NCBI RefSeq assembly: GCF_043641665.1
Contig: NC_092181.1
Span: 12,997,463-13,061,462 of the forward strand
Direction: 5' to 3'
From: Enoplosus armatus
Taxonomy: Eukaryota; Chordata; Actinopteri; Centrarchiformes; Enoplosidae
Length of the DNA: 64,000 nt
The notes under the pieces are model-generated. The model did no database searches. It was not told the origin of the DNA and saw only the letters and a program-made list of their open reading frames with translations. The number at the start of each line of letters is the position of its first letter. The stretch's first letter is position 1. Shown in pieces: positions 51,001 through 57,440 of this stretch. The translations under genes and the position numbers were made by a program.

Positions 51001-51791
51001 TTCCATTGCTGAGACAAGGAAAGAGAGAAAAAACAGAGCAAGTGAAGGAGTGAGTGTGAGATGGACGAGGGGAAAAAATCTCAGGAACAGGTGCCAGAGC
51101 GGAGAGGAGCACCTGTTTGGAAATGATGAATCTTGGCCAAAAGGACCTTCCTCTCTGTGCACATTTGCCGTAATTGCAGTCTTGCAATCACACACTGTTA
51201 TTATCTGATCATTGTGGTCAATGAGCTGCAGCAAAAGATAATAAGGTACCAAAGTGTGGCTCATTATGTGTTATATGTGTCTCTTATAGCATTCTATCTG
51301 AACGTCTGAGACACCTAATGGAGTAAGTGTGTTTGGAAAAAAAAAACAGTTTATTCCTGGAAAGGATGTGCTGGGTGTCTTAGGTGGCTACTTTCATTGC
51401 CTTGCAATACGCTATCACTGTAAAACTGGAGTTATTAGTTCTGCCATGACATTTAGACAGATAACATTCTAAAATTAAATTTATGATCATGCTATGAGAT
51501 TCTGCTTCATGAGGTCAAAGGCACTGTGTGGATTTGCTCCAGCGCAAAGGAAAGTGAAGGTGCTGCTGCGTAATTGCAAAAATGTGAAAAGGAAGCAGTG
51601 GTCATAAATAATGTGCATTTGAGGTCCCTCTGTACTGTGTGGAGACTTACGTCCTCTGGAGCCACGGGGAGGACGTCGGTGCTTTCCAAAACCTCTATCT
51701 CCTCGCCCTCCGCGTTGGCTGCCACCGCCGGAGAGGAGTTCACCGGCGTCTCCCGGGGTCCGCCCGTCATCCTCGGGCTGCTCGTCTCCAT
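1..51791 (-). CDS. rhbdl3: rhbdl3, rhomboid-like protein 3 (partial gene, C-terminus beyond left edge)
   Basis: Seven exons join to 912 nt (304 codons) without a stop, each junction with GT/AG and matching phase. In the joined protein, EF-hand 1 loop is residues 57-68, EF-hand 2 loop 93-104, a first membrane segment about 176-192, the L1 loop Trp222-Arg223, then H231-x4-H236-x3-N240 and G286-S287-S288-G289, where Ser288 is the expected nucleophile. Family knowledge: rhomboids are intramembrane serine proteases; RHBDL3 is a brain-enriched EF-hand member whose activity and substrates are poorly defined. Human RHBDL3 is about 404 residues, so about 100 C-terminal residues, including the catalytic His helix, are left of base 1. 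Order and wording of the EF-hand, rhomboid core and N-terminal segments match remembered human RHBDL3 better than RHBDL1 or RHBDL2. The gene lies just downstream of rhot1 on the same strand, as in human. Confidence 0.95.
252..352 (-). CDS. rhbdl3: rhbdl3 coding exon 7 (GSSG catalytic serine)
   Basis: It encodes two bases of Gly271 and then [20 protein letters not shown] through [12 protein letters not shown] (101 nt). The rhomboid GxSG motif is G286-S-S288-G289. The sequence differs from remembered human RHBDL3 only at a few positions (VTDM for VADM, NVV for NIV). Acceptor CATCACTGCAG, donor ATG|GTAAGT, phase 0. The next exon, expected to continue NWSGMKC-like, is left of the window. Confidence 0.96.
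4540..4757 (+). repeat. Teleost dispersed repeat ending in an ATAAATAAAATTGAATTGAA-type tail
   Basis: The segment with CTGCCTCTTAAAAGGAAG, GGTCTAGACCTGCTC and GGCGCTATATAAATAAAATT is a sequence I recognise as very common in ray-finned fish genomes. It ends with a short simple tail, as SINE/LINE 3' ends do. Its 5' border is not clear. The family name is not assigned. Confidence 0.75.
5696..5732. repeat. (TG)n microsatellite
   Basis: A perfect dinucleotide run of about 37 bases in rhbdl3 intron 6. Confidence 0.98.
6415..6510 (+). repeat. LINE-like 3' tail
   Basis: TACAGCACTTTGGTCATCTC followed by ATGTGCCATATAAATACATT and a (TTTGA)n-like end resembles the 3' terminus shared by many fish LINE copies. 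No coding part is left. Confidence 0.6.
7174..7234. repeat. (CA)n microsatellite
   Basis: About 60 bases with one CGCG interruption, in intron 6. Confidence 0.98.
7845..7897. repeat. (GT)n microsatellite
   Basis: About 53 bases, intron 6; read as (AC)n in the rhbdl3 transcript. Confidence 0.98.
8326..8391. repeat. (GT)n microsatellite 15 nt from the exon 6 donor
   Basis: About 66 bases with two C interruptions. In the minus-strand transcript it is an (AC)n tract beginning about 15 nt after the 5' splice site of rhbdl3 exon 6. Confidence 0.98.
8407..8519 (-). CDS. rhbdl3: rhbdl3 coding exon 6 (H-x4-H-x3-N helix)
   Basis: It encodes [20 protein letters not shown] then [17 protein letters not shown], with split Gly codons at both ends (113 nt, phase 2 to 1). 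His236 and Asn240 complete the family motif; in rhomboids these residues help form the oxyanion environment and active-site geometry. The acceptor is TTACAG, only about 5 nt after a (TG)14 run, with no ordinary pyrimidine tract. The donor GCAG|GTGGGC is followed within about 15 nt by a long (AC)n run. Skipping would shift the frame and remove catalytic residues. Confidence 0.95.
8525..8553. repeat. (AC)14 microsatellite abutting the exon 6 acceptor
   Basis: In the minus-strand transcript this is (UG)14 ending about 5 nt before the AG of rhbdl3 exon 6, where a pyrimidine tract would normally be. Confidence 0.98.
9061..9375 (+). repeat. Teleost dispersed repeat beginning AGGGCTGAAACTAATAATTA
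   Basis: It contains the characteristic blocks CTTCAAATGTCTTGTTTTGT and GAGAAGCTGAAACCA, then a TTAATTA-rich end. The same family recurs at 19430-19720, 19765-19985 and as a fragment at 25014-25080. It is an abundant non-coding repeat type in fish, probably a non-autonomous DNA transposon; the family name is not assigned. Confidence 0.8.
9525..9634 (+). repeat. Diverged direct repeat, copy A
   Basis: It shares a common order of blocks with 11826-11935: GCCAATA, ACTCTGTTTT, TTGAGAA, AAGGATCAG, CTGAGCTGTTG and GGATTACATGGT. It is either a small local duplication or two members of a dispersed family. Confidence 0.75.
10391..10480. repeat. Long interrupted (CA)n microsatellite
   Basis: About 90 bases with CT and AT interruptions, intron 5. 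Shorter CA runs follow at 10595-10629 and 10757-10799. Confidence 0.97.
11826..11935 (+). repeat. Diverged direct repeat, copy B
   Basis: Partner of 9525-9634 in the same orientation, about 2.3 kb away, with scattered substitutions; followed by a GT/GA simple repeat (11932-11970). Confidence 0.75.
14089..14237 (-). CDS. rhbdl3: rhbdl3 coding exon 5 (TM1 end, L1 loop, catalytic helix start)
   Basis: It encodes [17 protein letters not shown] to YLSYIFMHT plus two bases of Gly233 (phase 0 to 2). It completes the first transmembrane segment, then the L1 loop with [12 protein letters not shown], which holds the Trp-Arg motif conserved in rhomboid proteases, and ends with His231, the first residue of the H-x4-H-x3-N motif. 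Acceptor TTCACCCAG, donor GG|GTGAGT. Confidence 0.96.
14523..15000. repeat. Teleost dispersed repeat
   Basis: The blocks TAACCTGACGCACCAGATGG, CATGGCCTAACTTCAACCAA and GGACTTTGGAAGCTAGCAAG belong to a sequence I recognise as widespread in fish introns. An A-run of about 18 bases (14593-14610) interrupts it. Family not named; borders approximate. Confidence 0.7.
15056..15478. mobile_element. Non-autonomous DNA transposon (MITE-like), TIR TTAAAGGTAC
   Basis: The left end TTAAAGGTACACTATGGAG and the inverted right end TTAAAGGTACGCTGGAG form imperfect terminal inverted repeats bounding about 420 bp with no coding potential. Target duplication is not clear (TTTAA or TA are possible). Confidence 0.75.
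15529..15753 (-). CDS. rhbdl3: rhbdl3 coding exon 4 (linker to first membrane segment)
   Basis: It encodes 75 residues, [13 protein letters not shown] to ILAITIAE, phase 0-0. [27 protein letters not shown] and DRKW-Y-DSYT-CPPPWF are near-identical to remembered human RHBDL3, which makes this the strongest single identifier of the gene. The 5' part is a basic, Ser-rich cytosolic linker; the last 10 residues begin the first hydrophobic membrane segment. Acceptor TTTCTCCAG|ATG, donor GAG|GTAAAT. Confidence 0.97.
16314..16366. repeat. (CA)n microsatellite
   Basis: About 53 bases, nearly perfect, intron 3. Confidence 0.98.
18060..18225 (+). repeat. Polypurine-rich block
   Basis: About 165 bases dominated by GA, GGA and AGAG words on the plus strand. 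It gives an open frame rich in Glu and Arg that is a composition artefact, not a gene. Confidence 0.8.
18235..18402. repeat. Teleost dispersed repeat fragment (CGTATGTGGACACCTGAGCA type)
   Basis: It contains ATTCCAAAACCATGTGCATT, CTTTCCACAAGATTTTGG and the GCAGGGATTTGCC block of a repeat I recognise from many fish genomes. It is truncated before the later parts of the element. Confidence 0.75.
19430..19720 (+). repeat. Second copy of the GGCTGAAAC-type repeat
   Basis: It starts AGGGCTAAAACTAACAACTA and has AGAAGCCCAAGCTGATGTCT and GAAGCTGAGACCAGCAAATG, as in 9061-9375. A further partial copy, 19765-19985, follows it in the same direction. Confidence 0.78.
19765..19985 (+). repeat. Third, partial copy of the GGCTGAAAC-type repeat
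   Basis: The blocks TTTCGATTAATGGATTACCA, CTATAAAATG and AAGCAAATGTTTGGCATTTT, then ATTAACTAATCGATTAAATT, match the same family. The adjacent position suggests nested or tandem insertion. Confidence 0.75.
20106..20119 (+). repeat. G14 homopolymer
   Basis: Fourteen consecutive G on the plus strand (C14 in the rhbdl3 transcript). Homopolymers of this length are prone to assembly error. Confidence 0.9.
20433..20475. repeat. (CA)n microsatellite
   Basis: A perfect run of about 43 bases in intron 3. Confidence 0.98.
21427..21585 (-). CDS. rhbdl3: rhbdl3 coding exon 3 (EF-hand pair)
   Basis: It encodes 53 residues, [12 protein letters not shown] to CYQDFVNL, phase 0-0. EF loop 1 is D57[11 protein letters not shown]68, where position 12 is Arg rather than Glu, so calcium binding is doubtful. 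Loop 2 is D93[11 protein letters not shown]104, with acceptable ligands at 1, 3, 5 and 12. Acceptor: TGTTCACTTGCAG, directly preceded by a (TG)n microsatellite. Donor: CTG|GTGAGA. Skipping this exon would keep frame and remove both calcium loops. Confidence 0.95.
21602..21654. repeat. (CA)26 microsatellite beside the exon 3 acceptor
   Basis: It is read as (UG)26 in the transcript and ends about 16 nt before the first base of rhbdl3 exon 3, occupying the branch-point and pyrimidine-tract zone. Confidence 0.98.
24068..24118. repeat. Compound (CT)n(CA)n microsatellite
   Basis: A CT run that switches directly to a CA run, in intron 2. Further GT and CA runs lie at 24271-24300 and 24412-24443. 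Confidence 0.97.
25014..25080 (+). repeat. Fragment of the GGCTGAAAC-type repeat
   Basis: GTAGAGCTGCAAGTAATGAT followed by ATTAATCTGCCAATTCTTGT and TCGATTATGG resembles the 5' end of the family seen at 9061. The copy breaks off after about 65 bases. Confidence 0.6.
28108..28168. repeat. (CA)30 microsatellite
   Basis: A perfect run of about 60 bases in intron 2. Confidence 0.98.
28309..28419. mobile_element. Short MITE with 22-bp terminal inverted repeats
   Basis: The left end TAGACCTTTTTCACAGCAGA is matched in inverted orientation by the right end (28398-28419) with about one mismatch over 22 bp. Total length is 111 bp, and TA at both termini fits a TA target duplication of the Tc1/mariner type. 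No coding capacity. Confidence 0.8.
29440..30075 (+). repeat. Teleost dispersed repeat with internal duplications (CTATTGGATGGAT blocks)
   Basis: Three successive related blocks carry CAACTATTAGATGGATTG, CTATTGGACGGATAG and AACTATTGGATGGATGGA, each followed by an AAATTTGG-like word. It ends with AATTAGCAAATGTTAGCATG. I recognise this as a common fish repeat; it may be tandemly built internally. Confidence 0.78.
31063..31110 (+). repeat. Inverted sequence pair, left arm
   Basis: A 30-nt segment beginning GCATTTGTCCCTCATACTG and ending TTATAATATGC, then C-rich. Its exact reverse complement occurs at 36997-37040 (35 nt exact, then C-rich on both). Sequences beyond the arms do not match. Confidence 0.85.
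33816..33869. repeat. (CA)n microsatellite
   Basis: A run of about 53 bases in intron 2. Confidence 0.98.
34791..34871. repeat. Interrupted (CA)n microsatellite
   Basis: About 80 bases with CT and CG interruptions, intron 2. Confidence 0.97.
36025..36057. repeat. (GA)n microsatellite
   Basis: About 33 bases of GA on the plus strand, intron 2. Confidence 0.97.
36997..37040 (-). repeat. Inverted sequence pair, right arm
   Basis: Reverse complement of 31063-31107. It reads G-rich, then GCATATTATAACAGTATGAG and GGACAAATGC on the plus strand. The two arms could pair within one rhbdl3 pre-mRNA intron. Confidence 0.85.
37478..37640 (+). repeat. Teleost dispersed repeat (TTTAAAGGAATAATTTGGCA start)
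   Basis: It contains AACATGAAGCTACAGCCAGC, CTTAGCTTAGCATTAAGACT and ACAGCTAGCCTGGCTCTGTC, an arrangement I recognise as widespread in fish. The expected inverted right end is not seen, so the copy is probably truncated. Confidence 0.78.
39085..39235 (+). repeat. Dispersed repeat 3' tail (ACTTGACTTGAATTGAA)
   Basis: CCGCTGAGACTGAAACTGAA, GGGCTGTATAAATCATACTG and the short ACTTG tail resemble the 3' end of a fish retroposon. Confidence 0.55.
39356..39725 (+). repeat. Teleost dispersed repeat (GGGATGCTCTGATCTGACTG start)
   Basis: The start block and the end blocks CAGTACTCGGTATCTGCAGA, GGTACTGGAATTGGTACTGG and AAAGTTGGATCAGTACATGA match a repeat I recognise from fish introns. Confidence 0.7.
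43308..43373. repeat. Perfect 13-bp inverted repeat (hairpin), TGTCCACACTAAG
   Basis: TGTCCACACTAAG at 43308-43320 and its exact reverse complement at 43361-43373 enclose a 40-nt loop. It may be an element end pair or a relic of one. Confidence 0.8.
43976..44060 (+). repeat. Retroposon 3' end (CAGAATCAGAATCAGCTTTA)
   Basis: TCAGAATCAGAATCAGCTTT followed by ATTGGCC is the conserved end of common fish LINE/SINE copies, in reverse orientation to the usual tail. A related end is at 50506-50690. Confidence 0.65.
44205..44475. repeat. Composite fish dispersed repeat
   Basis: TGATCTCGCAAATTCAGCTG and CCTCACAAGGTAACG are also found, diverged, at 14948-14985. The end TTACCATATCGCCCAGCCCT with GTTACCGTGATAT is a block I recognise from fish repeats. 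Borders approximate; possibly two nested elements. Confidence 0.6.
48640..48870. repeat. Teleost dispersed repeat (GCAGTTCGATTCCCGCCTCC)
   Basis: TTGGCAGTTCGATTCCCGCC, CTGTCCACATG and TCCTTGAGCAAGACA form a sequence very common in fish. The tRNA-like B-box word GGCAGTTCGATTCCC suggests but does not prove a tRNA-derived SINE or a hAT relic. Confidence 0.7.
49988..50387. mobile_element. Non-autonomous DNA transposon (MITE-like), TIR TTTAAAGCTGCACTAGG
   Basis: The left end TTTAAAGCTGCACTAGGC and the inverted right end CTTAAACCTGCACTAGGAC form imperfect terminal inverted repeats around about 400 bp of non-coding sequence, in rhbdl3 intron 2 close to the microexon. Confidence 0.78.
50506..50690 (+). 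repeat. Retroposon 3' end (ATCAGAATCAGAAACTGTTT)
   Basis: AATCAGAATCAGAAACTGTT followed by TATTGCCAAGTAACATACAT and an AT-rich tail of ATAAAAATAA words; the same end type as 43976. Confidence 0.65.
50985..51008 (-). CDS. rhbdl3: rhbdl3 coding exon 2, 24-nt microexon (QWKSLFDK)
   Basis: This phase 0-0 microexon encodes QWKSLFDK, matching HWKVLFDQ in human RHBDL3. The acceptor is a strong pyrimidine tract ending TTTCCTTGTCTCAG and the donor is AAG|GTATGT. The eight residues form most of the entering helix of EF-hand 1, whose calcium loop begins in the next exon. Skipping it would keep frame and remove only that helix. It is too short for ordinary gene finders and was found by looking for the missing human segment. 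Confidence 0.9.
51009..51650 (-). other. rhbdl3 intron 1 (642 nt)
   Basis: A short single-copy intron between exon 1 and the microexon. The transcribed strand ends in a strong pyrimidine tract (CTGTTTTTTCTCTCTTTCC) with a TGC word about 28 nt before the acceptor, the type of context described for SRRM4-regulated neuronal microexons; that link is inference. Confidence 0.85.
51651..51791 (-). CDS. rhbdl3: rhbdl3 coding exon 1 (N-terminal acidic tail)
   Basis: It encodes 47 residues from [10 protein letters not shown] to VLPVAPED; the segments PAVAA-AE and APED recall the human N-terminus. The donor is GAC|GTAAGT, phase 0. An in-frame TGA eight codons upstream (51813-51815) shows that the reading frame cannot start earlier in an unspliced leader. 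The first ATG (51789-51791) has a poor Kozak context (T at -3, G at +4). The second Met, codon 8, has A at -3 and could serve as the start. The segment is low complexity, acidic toward its end, and probably a disordered cytosolic tail. Confidence 0.9.
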
Positions 51792-52830
51792 ACACCCGCG
51801 GAGAGCAGCGACTCAATCCTCAGGAATGACTCCACATAGTTTACAATCCCATTTCGCTCCCTGTGTGCGTCAGCAACGACAGAAGGCAAGGAAGCTGAGC
51901 CTCATGGTCCCTTCAACTCTGATCTTTCTTGGATTGTGGACGGTCAAATGAGTCCAGGTGAAATGACACGCCGATAAATTGAAGAGGTGCGTTCTCCAGT
52001 TATTCCCACTTCCACATACACCGCGCAGCCAGATCTTCATTCGCGGAGGAAAAGTTGATTTGGCGATAGTTTAGTGATAGTTCTGGGCTTCAAAGTCCCT
52101 TTGCAGCGTGAGGTTTGCAGAGCTGGAGAGGAGCCGGGATTTTGCTCGTCAGGAACAGAGGCAGCGGTCCAAGTTTGTGAAGCAGGGGACGCACGCATGC
52201 AGAGCGAGTCTTCTCACTTGGAGAGATGCGACGCAGCAGAGGCAGCAGCAGCAGCAGCAGCAGCAGCGGAGCGCACATCCATCTGAAAGAAATAATGACA
52301 TCATCAAACACTGACAACAACATGAAACGCGGGACAGAGATGACAAACCGGACTGGGTGACGTACAAATCTCGTACGGCTGCTCAGTCCGGGGGAGCCGG
52401 TGAAACTCGACTTAAACAGCGTGGGCGCAGTCACATGGCAGAGTCGGAGAGAGAAGTCCAGGCAAGTGCCCCGTTTTTTTTTTGGTGCGTCATGATACCT
52501 GGCACGCTGCTTTCTGCCGGTCGGCGGCGCAGCGCGAGGACAGCCGTCTGCTCTCTCCGCCGCGCGCCCACAGGAAGCTCCGAAGAGGTGATGAGGAAGA
52601 CACCGCACGCCTCCGCTGAGATGGCTGGTTCAGCTCCGGGAGACACGGGGACTCTGCTCCGGCCGCATGTGTCTTCCAGGCACAGAGAAAAGAGGAGGAG
52701 GAGGAGGGCGGGGGCGGAGAGAGGGAGAGAGGGGAGGCAGGGAGAGATTTGGCCGGCGGTGAGGAGGGATCACCAGCCACTCCCGCTGGGGTTTCGAGGA
52801 ACTCCGGCTCCTGGCTGAACAGCTGGCTGT
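51792..52830 (-). promoter_or_regulatory. GC-rich, CpG-containing promoter region and 5' leader of rhbdl3
   Basis: GC and CpG content rise sharply compared with the flanks. Visible sites: a GC-box-like GGGCGGGGGCGGAG at 52706-52719, a CRE-like TGACGTAC at 52358-52365, and TGACATCATC near 52296. No TATA box is evident. A (CAG)8 tract lies at 52243-52266. The transcription start cannot be placed. Long open frames here on both strands come from GC bias and are not called as genes. Confidence 0.7.
52243..52266. repeat. (CAG)8 trinucleotide repeat, CTG in the rhbdl3 sense
   Basis: Eight uninterrupted CAG units with further GCAG words around them, about 450 nt upstream of the rhbdl3 start codon, possibly within the 5' leader. 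Confidence 0.95.
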
Positions 52831-52904
52831 CACTGCCTCTCTGTCTCAGAGGTTGTAGGTCGTTTGGTCATTTGTGAGTGATACTGAAATTCCACCAGTC
52901 TCAT

Positions 52905-53480
52905 ATTCAATAACGTAATCCTATCAGGTGCCACTTTTTAATAAGGAACCATTTACAAAACATGTATTAATGGTAAATAAATAATTTATCAATGCTTTAC
53001 AGAGGCTGTTAAAAATCCCTCTGGTTTAATCTTTCTATATGTTATAAATGTTAGTAATCCATCAATGAAGGGACACGACTTTCTAATAAGCTATCATGTT
53101 TGCATTAGTCATTAATAAGTCATTAATCAATTAATACATTTTTTACAATAATTCATCATATATTGTGAATGTTAATGTTAATGATAATAATTAATATTAA
53201 TATAATAATGTTAATGTTAATTATGGACCCCAGGAAGAGTTGTTGTTTCCAAGGCAACACTAATCCCAATAAACAAACATGAAATGGTCACCGTCCATTG
53301 GAGTGGTCTTCCTAACAAATGAAAAGAGTGAAGGAGGATGAACACCAGTCAAAAGGATTTGCCAAGACAACCCCAACGTTGTTCTAATTAATGCACTGTA
53401 AATGATCTATAAAGCACTAATAAAATATTTCAAAGACAACTTAAATGCTTATAAGGTGCCTTACAAAAAAAAAGGTAAAA
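52905..53480 (+). repeat. Teleost dispersed repeat (GGTGCCACTTTTTAATAAGG)
   Basis: GTGCCACTTTTTAATAAGGA, AGTCATTAATAAGTCATTAA, ATGGACCCCAGGAAGAGTTG and the matching inverted end GGTGCCTTACAAAAAAAAAG suggest an element with roughly complementary termini. It is full of TTAATAA words. I recognise it as a fish repeat type. Confidence 0.7.
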
Positions 53481-55399
53481 GTGTTTTACTATTTCGGTTC
53501 ACATTCAACCTCAACCATCAAGTGAGGAAGAGAAAATGTCTGACAAAAGATTCAGTGTTCAAACCTTAATGTACACTCAGGTTTGCATTTTATTTACACA
53601 GTAACAGCTCTGTTGGAGATGAGTGGCTCCAATCAATCATTACACCATTTCAGTCTGTGCATATTTTCAGATTATTGATCAGTTCTCACCAAGTGCAGTG
53701 CAAATGTGATTAACATCCTGCAGGATTTCAAATTCACTTGTAGCTCGAGGCCACAATTATTCTTAAATATAATTAACTTGATGCATTTTAATTTATTCTT
53801 AGTATACTGTATAGATTTAATGTTTTGCTGTATCTTCACTAAATATGCACATATGAAATTTGACATTTTTAGTCATTTTGTCTCATCGTGACACATTTTA
53901 CTCTTCACATTTGTACTAAATCTGCTTTTTTGTCGTTGGTTTGTTTAAATTGTGTGTGTCTTTGTGTACCTTGTTAATATTTGCTGCTGCAAAGGCCCAG
54001 TTTCTCAGTGGTGTTCATTCACATTAAATGTAATCTTGTCTCATGTTATAAATATAAATTAATCATGTACCACGAAAACAGCATGCACAAACTCTTAAAT
54101 TGTTTGCTTCAAAGGCTTTGAAAGGAGGGAGTGGCCAGGGTTGTAAATTCCAGGTTGTTATATAAACTGTCCCCTCCTTGTCTGCTGCCACAATCACCCA
54201 AATGATGGGGCCCCATTTCAGACAAACACCTATTACACCAAGAGACATCAAACAAACCTAATAGTTGGGTGGAAGCCATGTACGAGGAGAAATTATGTGA
54301 TGGCGGTGTGGTCTGCAATGTGTAGGTGAATCAGTATCCTTATAGTGAAACTCCCCCAGGTACAGTGTGTGATGGCATTGCCATGGAAACAATGTGGCCA
54401 GTTGATATTTTTAACCCTAGGGGTCTTTTCCTCCTACACAGCAGTGTTGAGTTAAAGTTGAAGTCTGTTATGTTGTTAAAGAAAAACACCCATCGGTCAT
54501 TCTGTATCTGTGGTCAGAGATCACCCAGAATTCAGACTATTAACAAATATTAACAGCCTTAAAATAATTTACTTTGACCTCACACATACTGATAATTATT
54601 AAAACATAAAACACCTAACTTGTCTGTCTTTAGGGACTGAATTGCTGATCTGTTGCACATTCATTAATATAATATAAGGACTTCAAGGCATAAAGCTGTT
54701 GGGATTTGCATAACAGATGCAATGTATATCATTTTTGCATAAACTTGTGATTTAACCAGAATCTACTTTTTTTGTCTTCACAATTAACACAACCCATTTT
54801 TTTTCAACTGGAAAATAGAATCCTTCATACAACGATGTAAATTACAGGGTGTAACTGCACTAAACAACTGTGTATGGAGAGAATGAATAATAACATAGGC
54901 CTATATGCCCATGTTTAACACCTGGAACACCAGCTTGGAAATGTTATCAAAATTCCTTATTTGGGTCCCACAAAGACTAAAGTAAATATATCTATTAATG
55001 GATAAACCTAGTCACAACGTCCCTAGGACAGATCACATTCCATCTGTCATGTTACAAAGCAGTGAGGGGGATTATTGTCTCGTTAGCTACAGGCACCAAT
55101 GGGAATTTTAATGAAAAGCAGCTAATTGGACAAAATAAGCTCTGACGTGGCTGCTTTCGCAAGTCATGTGCAAACATCAGCTGAAGAGCTGTAACATGAG
55201 TGGCACATGATAGAGGGGGATTGTGTGATGAGGGAAGAGAGTGTGAACAAAAAGGGAGAGACAAGATATAGGCAACAGCGAGAAAAACACCTGCTACGTG
55301 GGAGGACTTAGCTCATGTATAAATTAACAGCTGGGGGGTATTGCTTTCTTTTGACAAATAAGTCTCTCTCAAAGCTGTTTGCAGGCACTAAATGTTCTC

Positions 55400-55935
55400 T
55401 AAGCCAGTGGTTCCCCACCTTTTCTGCCTGACATAACCCCCACAGCCCCTCACTGGTGAACTCAAGTACCTTTCATCAACACCATCTGTGATGTTCCAAA
55501 TGTGTTCATTTGTATTTATTTTAAACTGGATGTTACACACTGTTAATTATATAAAAGTGTATATTATTACAGTCATTTTTTCATACAATTGAGCTGTCAA
55601 TGATTTGGTCAAGTTTGCATTTGTGCTACTACACAGCTGGACATTTCCACCATTTATCCATTACTTTTAGCTGCAGTATTAATCTATTACTGTTAGCTAA
55701 CTATTTAACTGTTTATTCATCACTTTTAGCTAACTATTTGAGCTGTTTATTAATTCTTTTTAGTGGTTTCAACTTCTCTGCTTGGTCACTTTCTAACTTT
55801 TCACGTACTCTCACTTGCAACAGCAACAGCTGGTGTTCAGGTGTTACAGTTGACACAATATGTGTATAGTATATATACCGTATACACGCCATGGAAATAC
55901 CCTCTGAGGTGCCCATGGTTGAGAATCTGCTGTAA
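55400..55935 (+). repeat. Dispersed repeat (AGTGGTTCCCCACCTTTTCT) with internal tandem TTTAGCTAACTATTT units
   Basis: The start resembles the widespread GTGGTTCCCAACC repeats of vertebrates, and GGTTGAGAATCTGCTGTA resembles the corresponding end. Inside, the unit CACTTTTAGCTAACTATTT recurs about three times between 55660 and 55750. Confidence 0.7.
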
Positions 55936-56379
55936 GGAATGGCCTTAATGTCCTCTTTGTGTCAAAAGCGCACATACTTTTAGATTACTCTCCTGGTATT
56001 GACAGAAAGTAGGCTTTACTAGCACTGGGACTTCATTTTAATGGTTAAATAGGAGTTCTCATGCAGCACAGTGTCTGACTGTCTCACATAATTACAGATA
56101 CTCATTAGTGAGAGAACCAGTGGTGCTTTAAATGTTCTGACAAAGCAGCTGCACCACACAATTTAGCTTTAGATGTCCAAATGCAGTTTTCGTAGACCTA
56201 TATGGATTTAACAACCCCAAGCCTGTAAGTGTCTCTTCGGTGGCCCAAGGTAGCGCTTGATTTACCCCAATGTTGGGTTCTGCTTTTAAAAAAGTTTGTG
56301 GGTTAAGTGAGTTGGTGAAATAAGGTCTGGAAGAGATGAAAATTCAACAGTAAACCAGATAATCCTCTCTGCCACATCC

Positions 56380-56860
56380 CTCATGAAGTCACTCGACCCA
56401 GACTAATATGCTCATAAAAAATGACAGCAACGTAAAACATGTTTTGAGAAAATATGGTCAAACTGAGGTAAAATATGGAATAGAAGATGTACCAAATTCA
56501 ATTTTAAATTCACCCAAATTCTTTAATATTCTGTGTGAATTGACACATGCTTTGAATCTGGCAAATTAACATCTGAGAGGGTTAAATCTATTATTAGCCC
56601 AATACCAAACACCCACTGTGATGACCCAAGGGTGCCGCTATTTTATAGAGGGATCAACTTAATGAGCACGGTTAAAAAATTGTATTTCATTTTACTTAAT
56701 GAGAGGCTTTCATCTGGAGAGAGAAGGCCTACTGAAGAGCAAAATGGGTTTTGTAAGTCGAGGTGATGCCATGATGATATCTTGGGGACTGCACTGGAAC
56801 AATAATGCAACAAGATAGTGATCTATAATGTAAGCCATAAATGTATGATATTACTCAAAG
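56380..56860 (+). pseudogene. Decayed non-LTR retrotransposon reverse-transcriptase fragment
   Basis: With frameshifts, the plus strand encodes a run typical of LINE reverse transcriptases: SIISPIPN, then FYRGINLMSTVKKLYF, ILLNERL and EEQNGFCKSR followed by a stop and CHDDI. The motif order (PIPK-like, YRGI-L-S, K-Y--IL--RL, EEQ-GF-K-R, DDI) fits the fingers region of the RT domain. Both stops and frame changes show it is long dead. Family unknown. Confidence 0.85.
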
Positions 56861-57190
56861 TGCTTCCTGACCACTCCCCTCACAGACCGGATAATTATGG
56901 AAGCTGGTGTTCTTATCTAAACACACGAACAGACTCAAGTCAGTTTCACACTGTATTTTAAAACATACATGACAGGCAGCCACTCAGTTTGCTGACAGGT
57001 TTTACTCAGTTTTTTTTTTAAGCAATGCTGCCCTCTTGTGTCGTAGTAAACCCTGTTCTCATATCATTACATGCTAATTCCATACAATCTCTACTCACTA
57101 AATATAACCATAATAACTTTGACAGAACAGGACAAAATAAAAGTTGATCATGTGATGGGATATCAGATACAAAAGCATAACAAATGCGCT

Positions 57191-57240
57191 CCTTTTTATT
57201 ATTATTATTATTATCAATAATAATAATAATATTAATCATA
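57191..57240. repeat. (ATT)n/(ATA)n microsatellite
   Basis: TTATTATTATTATTATTATC then AATAATAATAATAATATTAA; the two halves are nearly complementary and could fold back. Confidence 0.9.
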
Positions 57241-57440
57241 GTAAAATACTGCCTGCATCATGTTCATTTCAAGTAACACATGATCCTTCACTGCCTCAGA
57301 GTACTCTGTAGCCAATACGTTTCATAAATATGCGAACCAATCTAAATCCTTAATTTGTTCACTCCAAAGCAAGTAATGGCAAAATCTTCAAATCTCTTGA
57401 TAATCTTAAAAAAATAATTTCCATCACACCAAATGTAATA

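Larger units (their letters stand above)
52831..57440. other. Intergenic spacer between rhot1 3' end and rhbdl3 promoter
   Basis: No gene was recognised. It contains dispersed repeats at 52905-53480 and 55400-55935, a decayed LINE fragment at 56380-56860 and an (ATT)n-like microsatellite at 57191-57240. Between 53.6 and 55.3 kb the sequence appears single-copy and AT-rich. Confidence 0.8.

Noticed and set aside
52357..52818. 153-codon open frame on the plus strand and a 172-codon frame on the minus strand in the GC-rich region
   Set aside because: High GC makes stops rare. The frames overlap in opposite strands, have no recognisable domains, and lie in the rhbdl3 promoter region.
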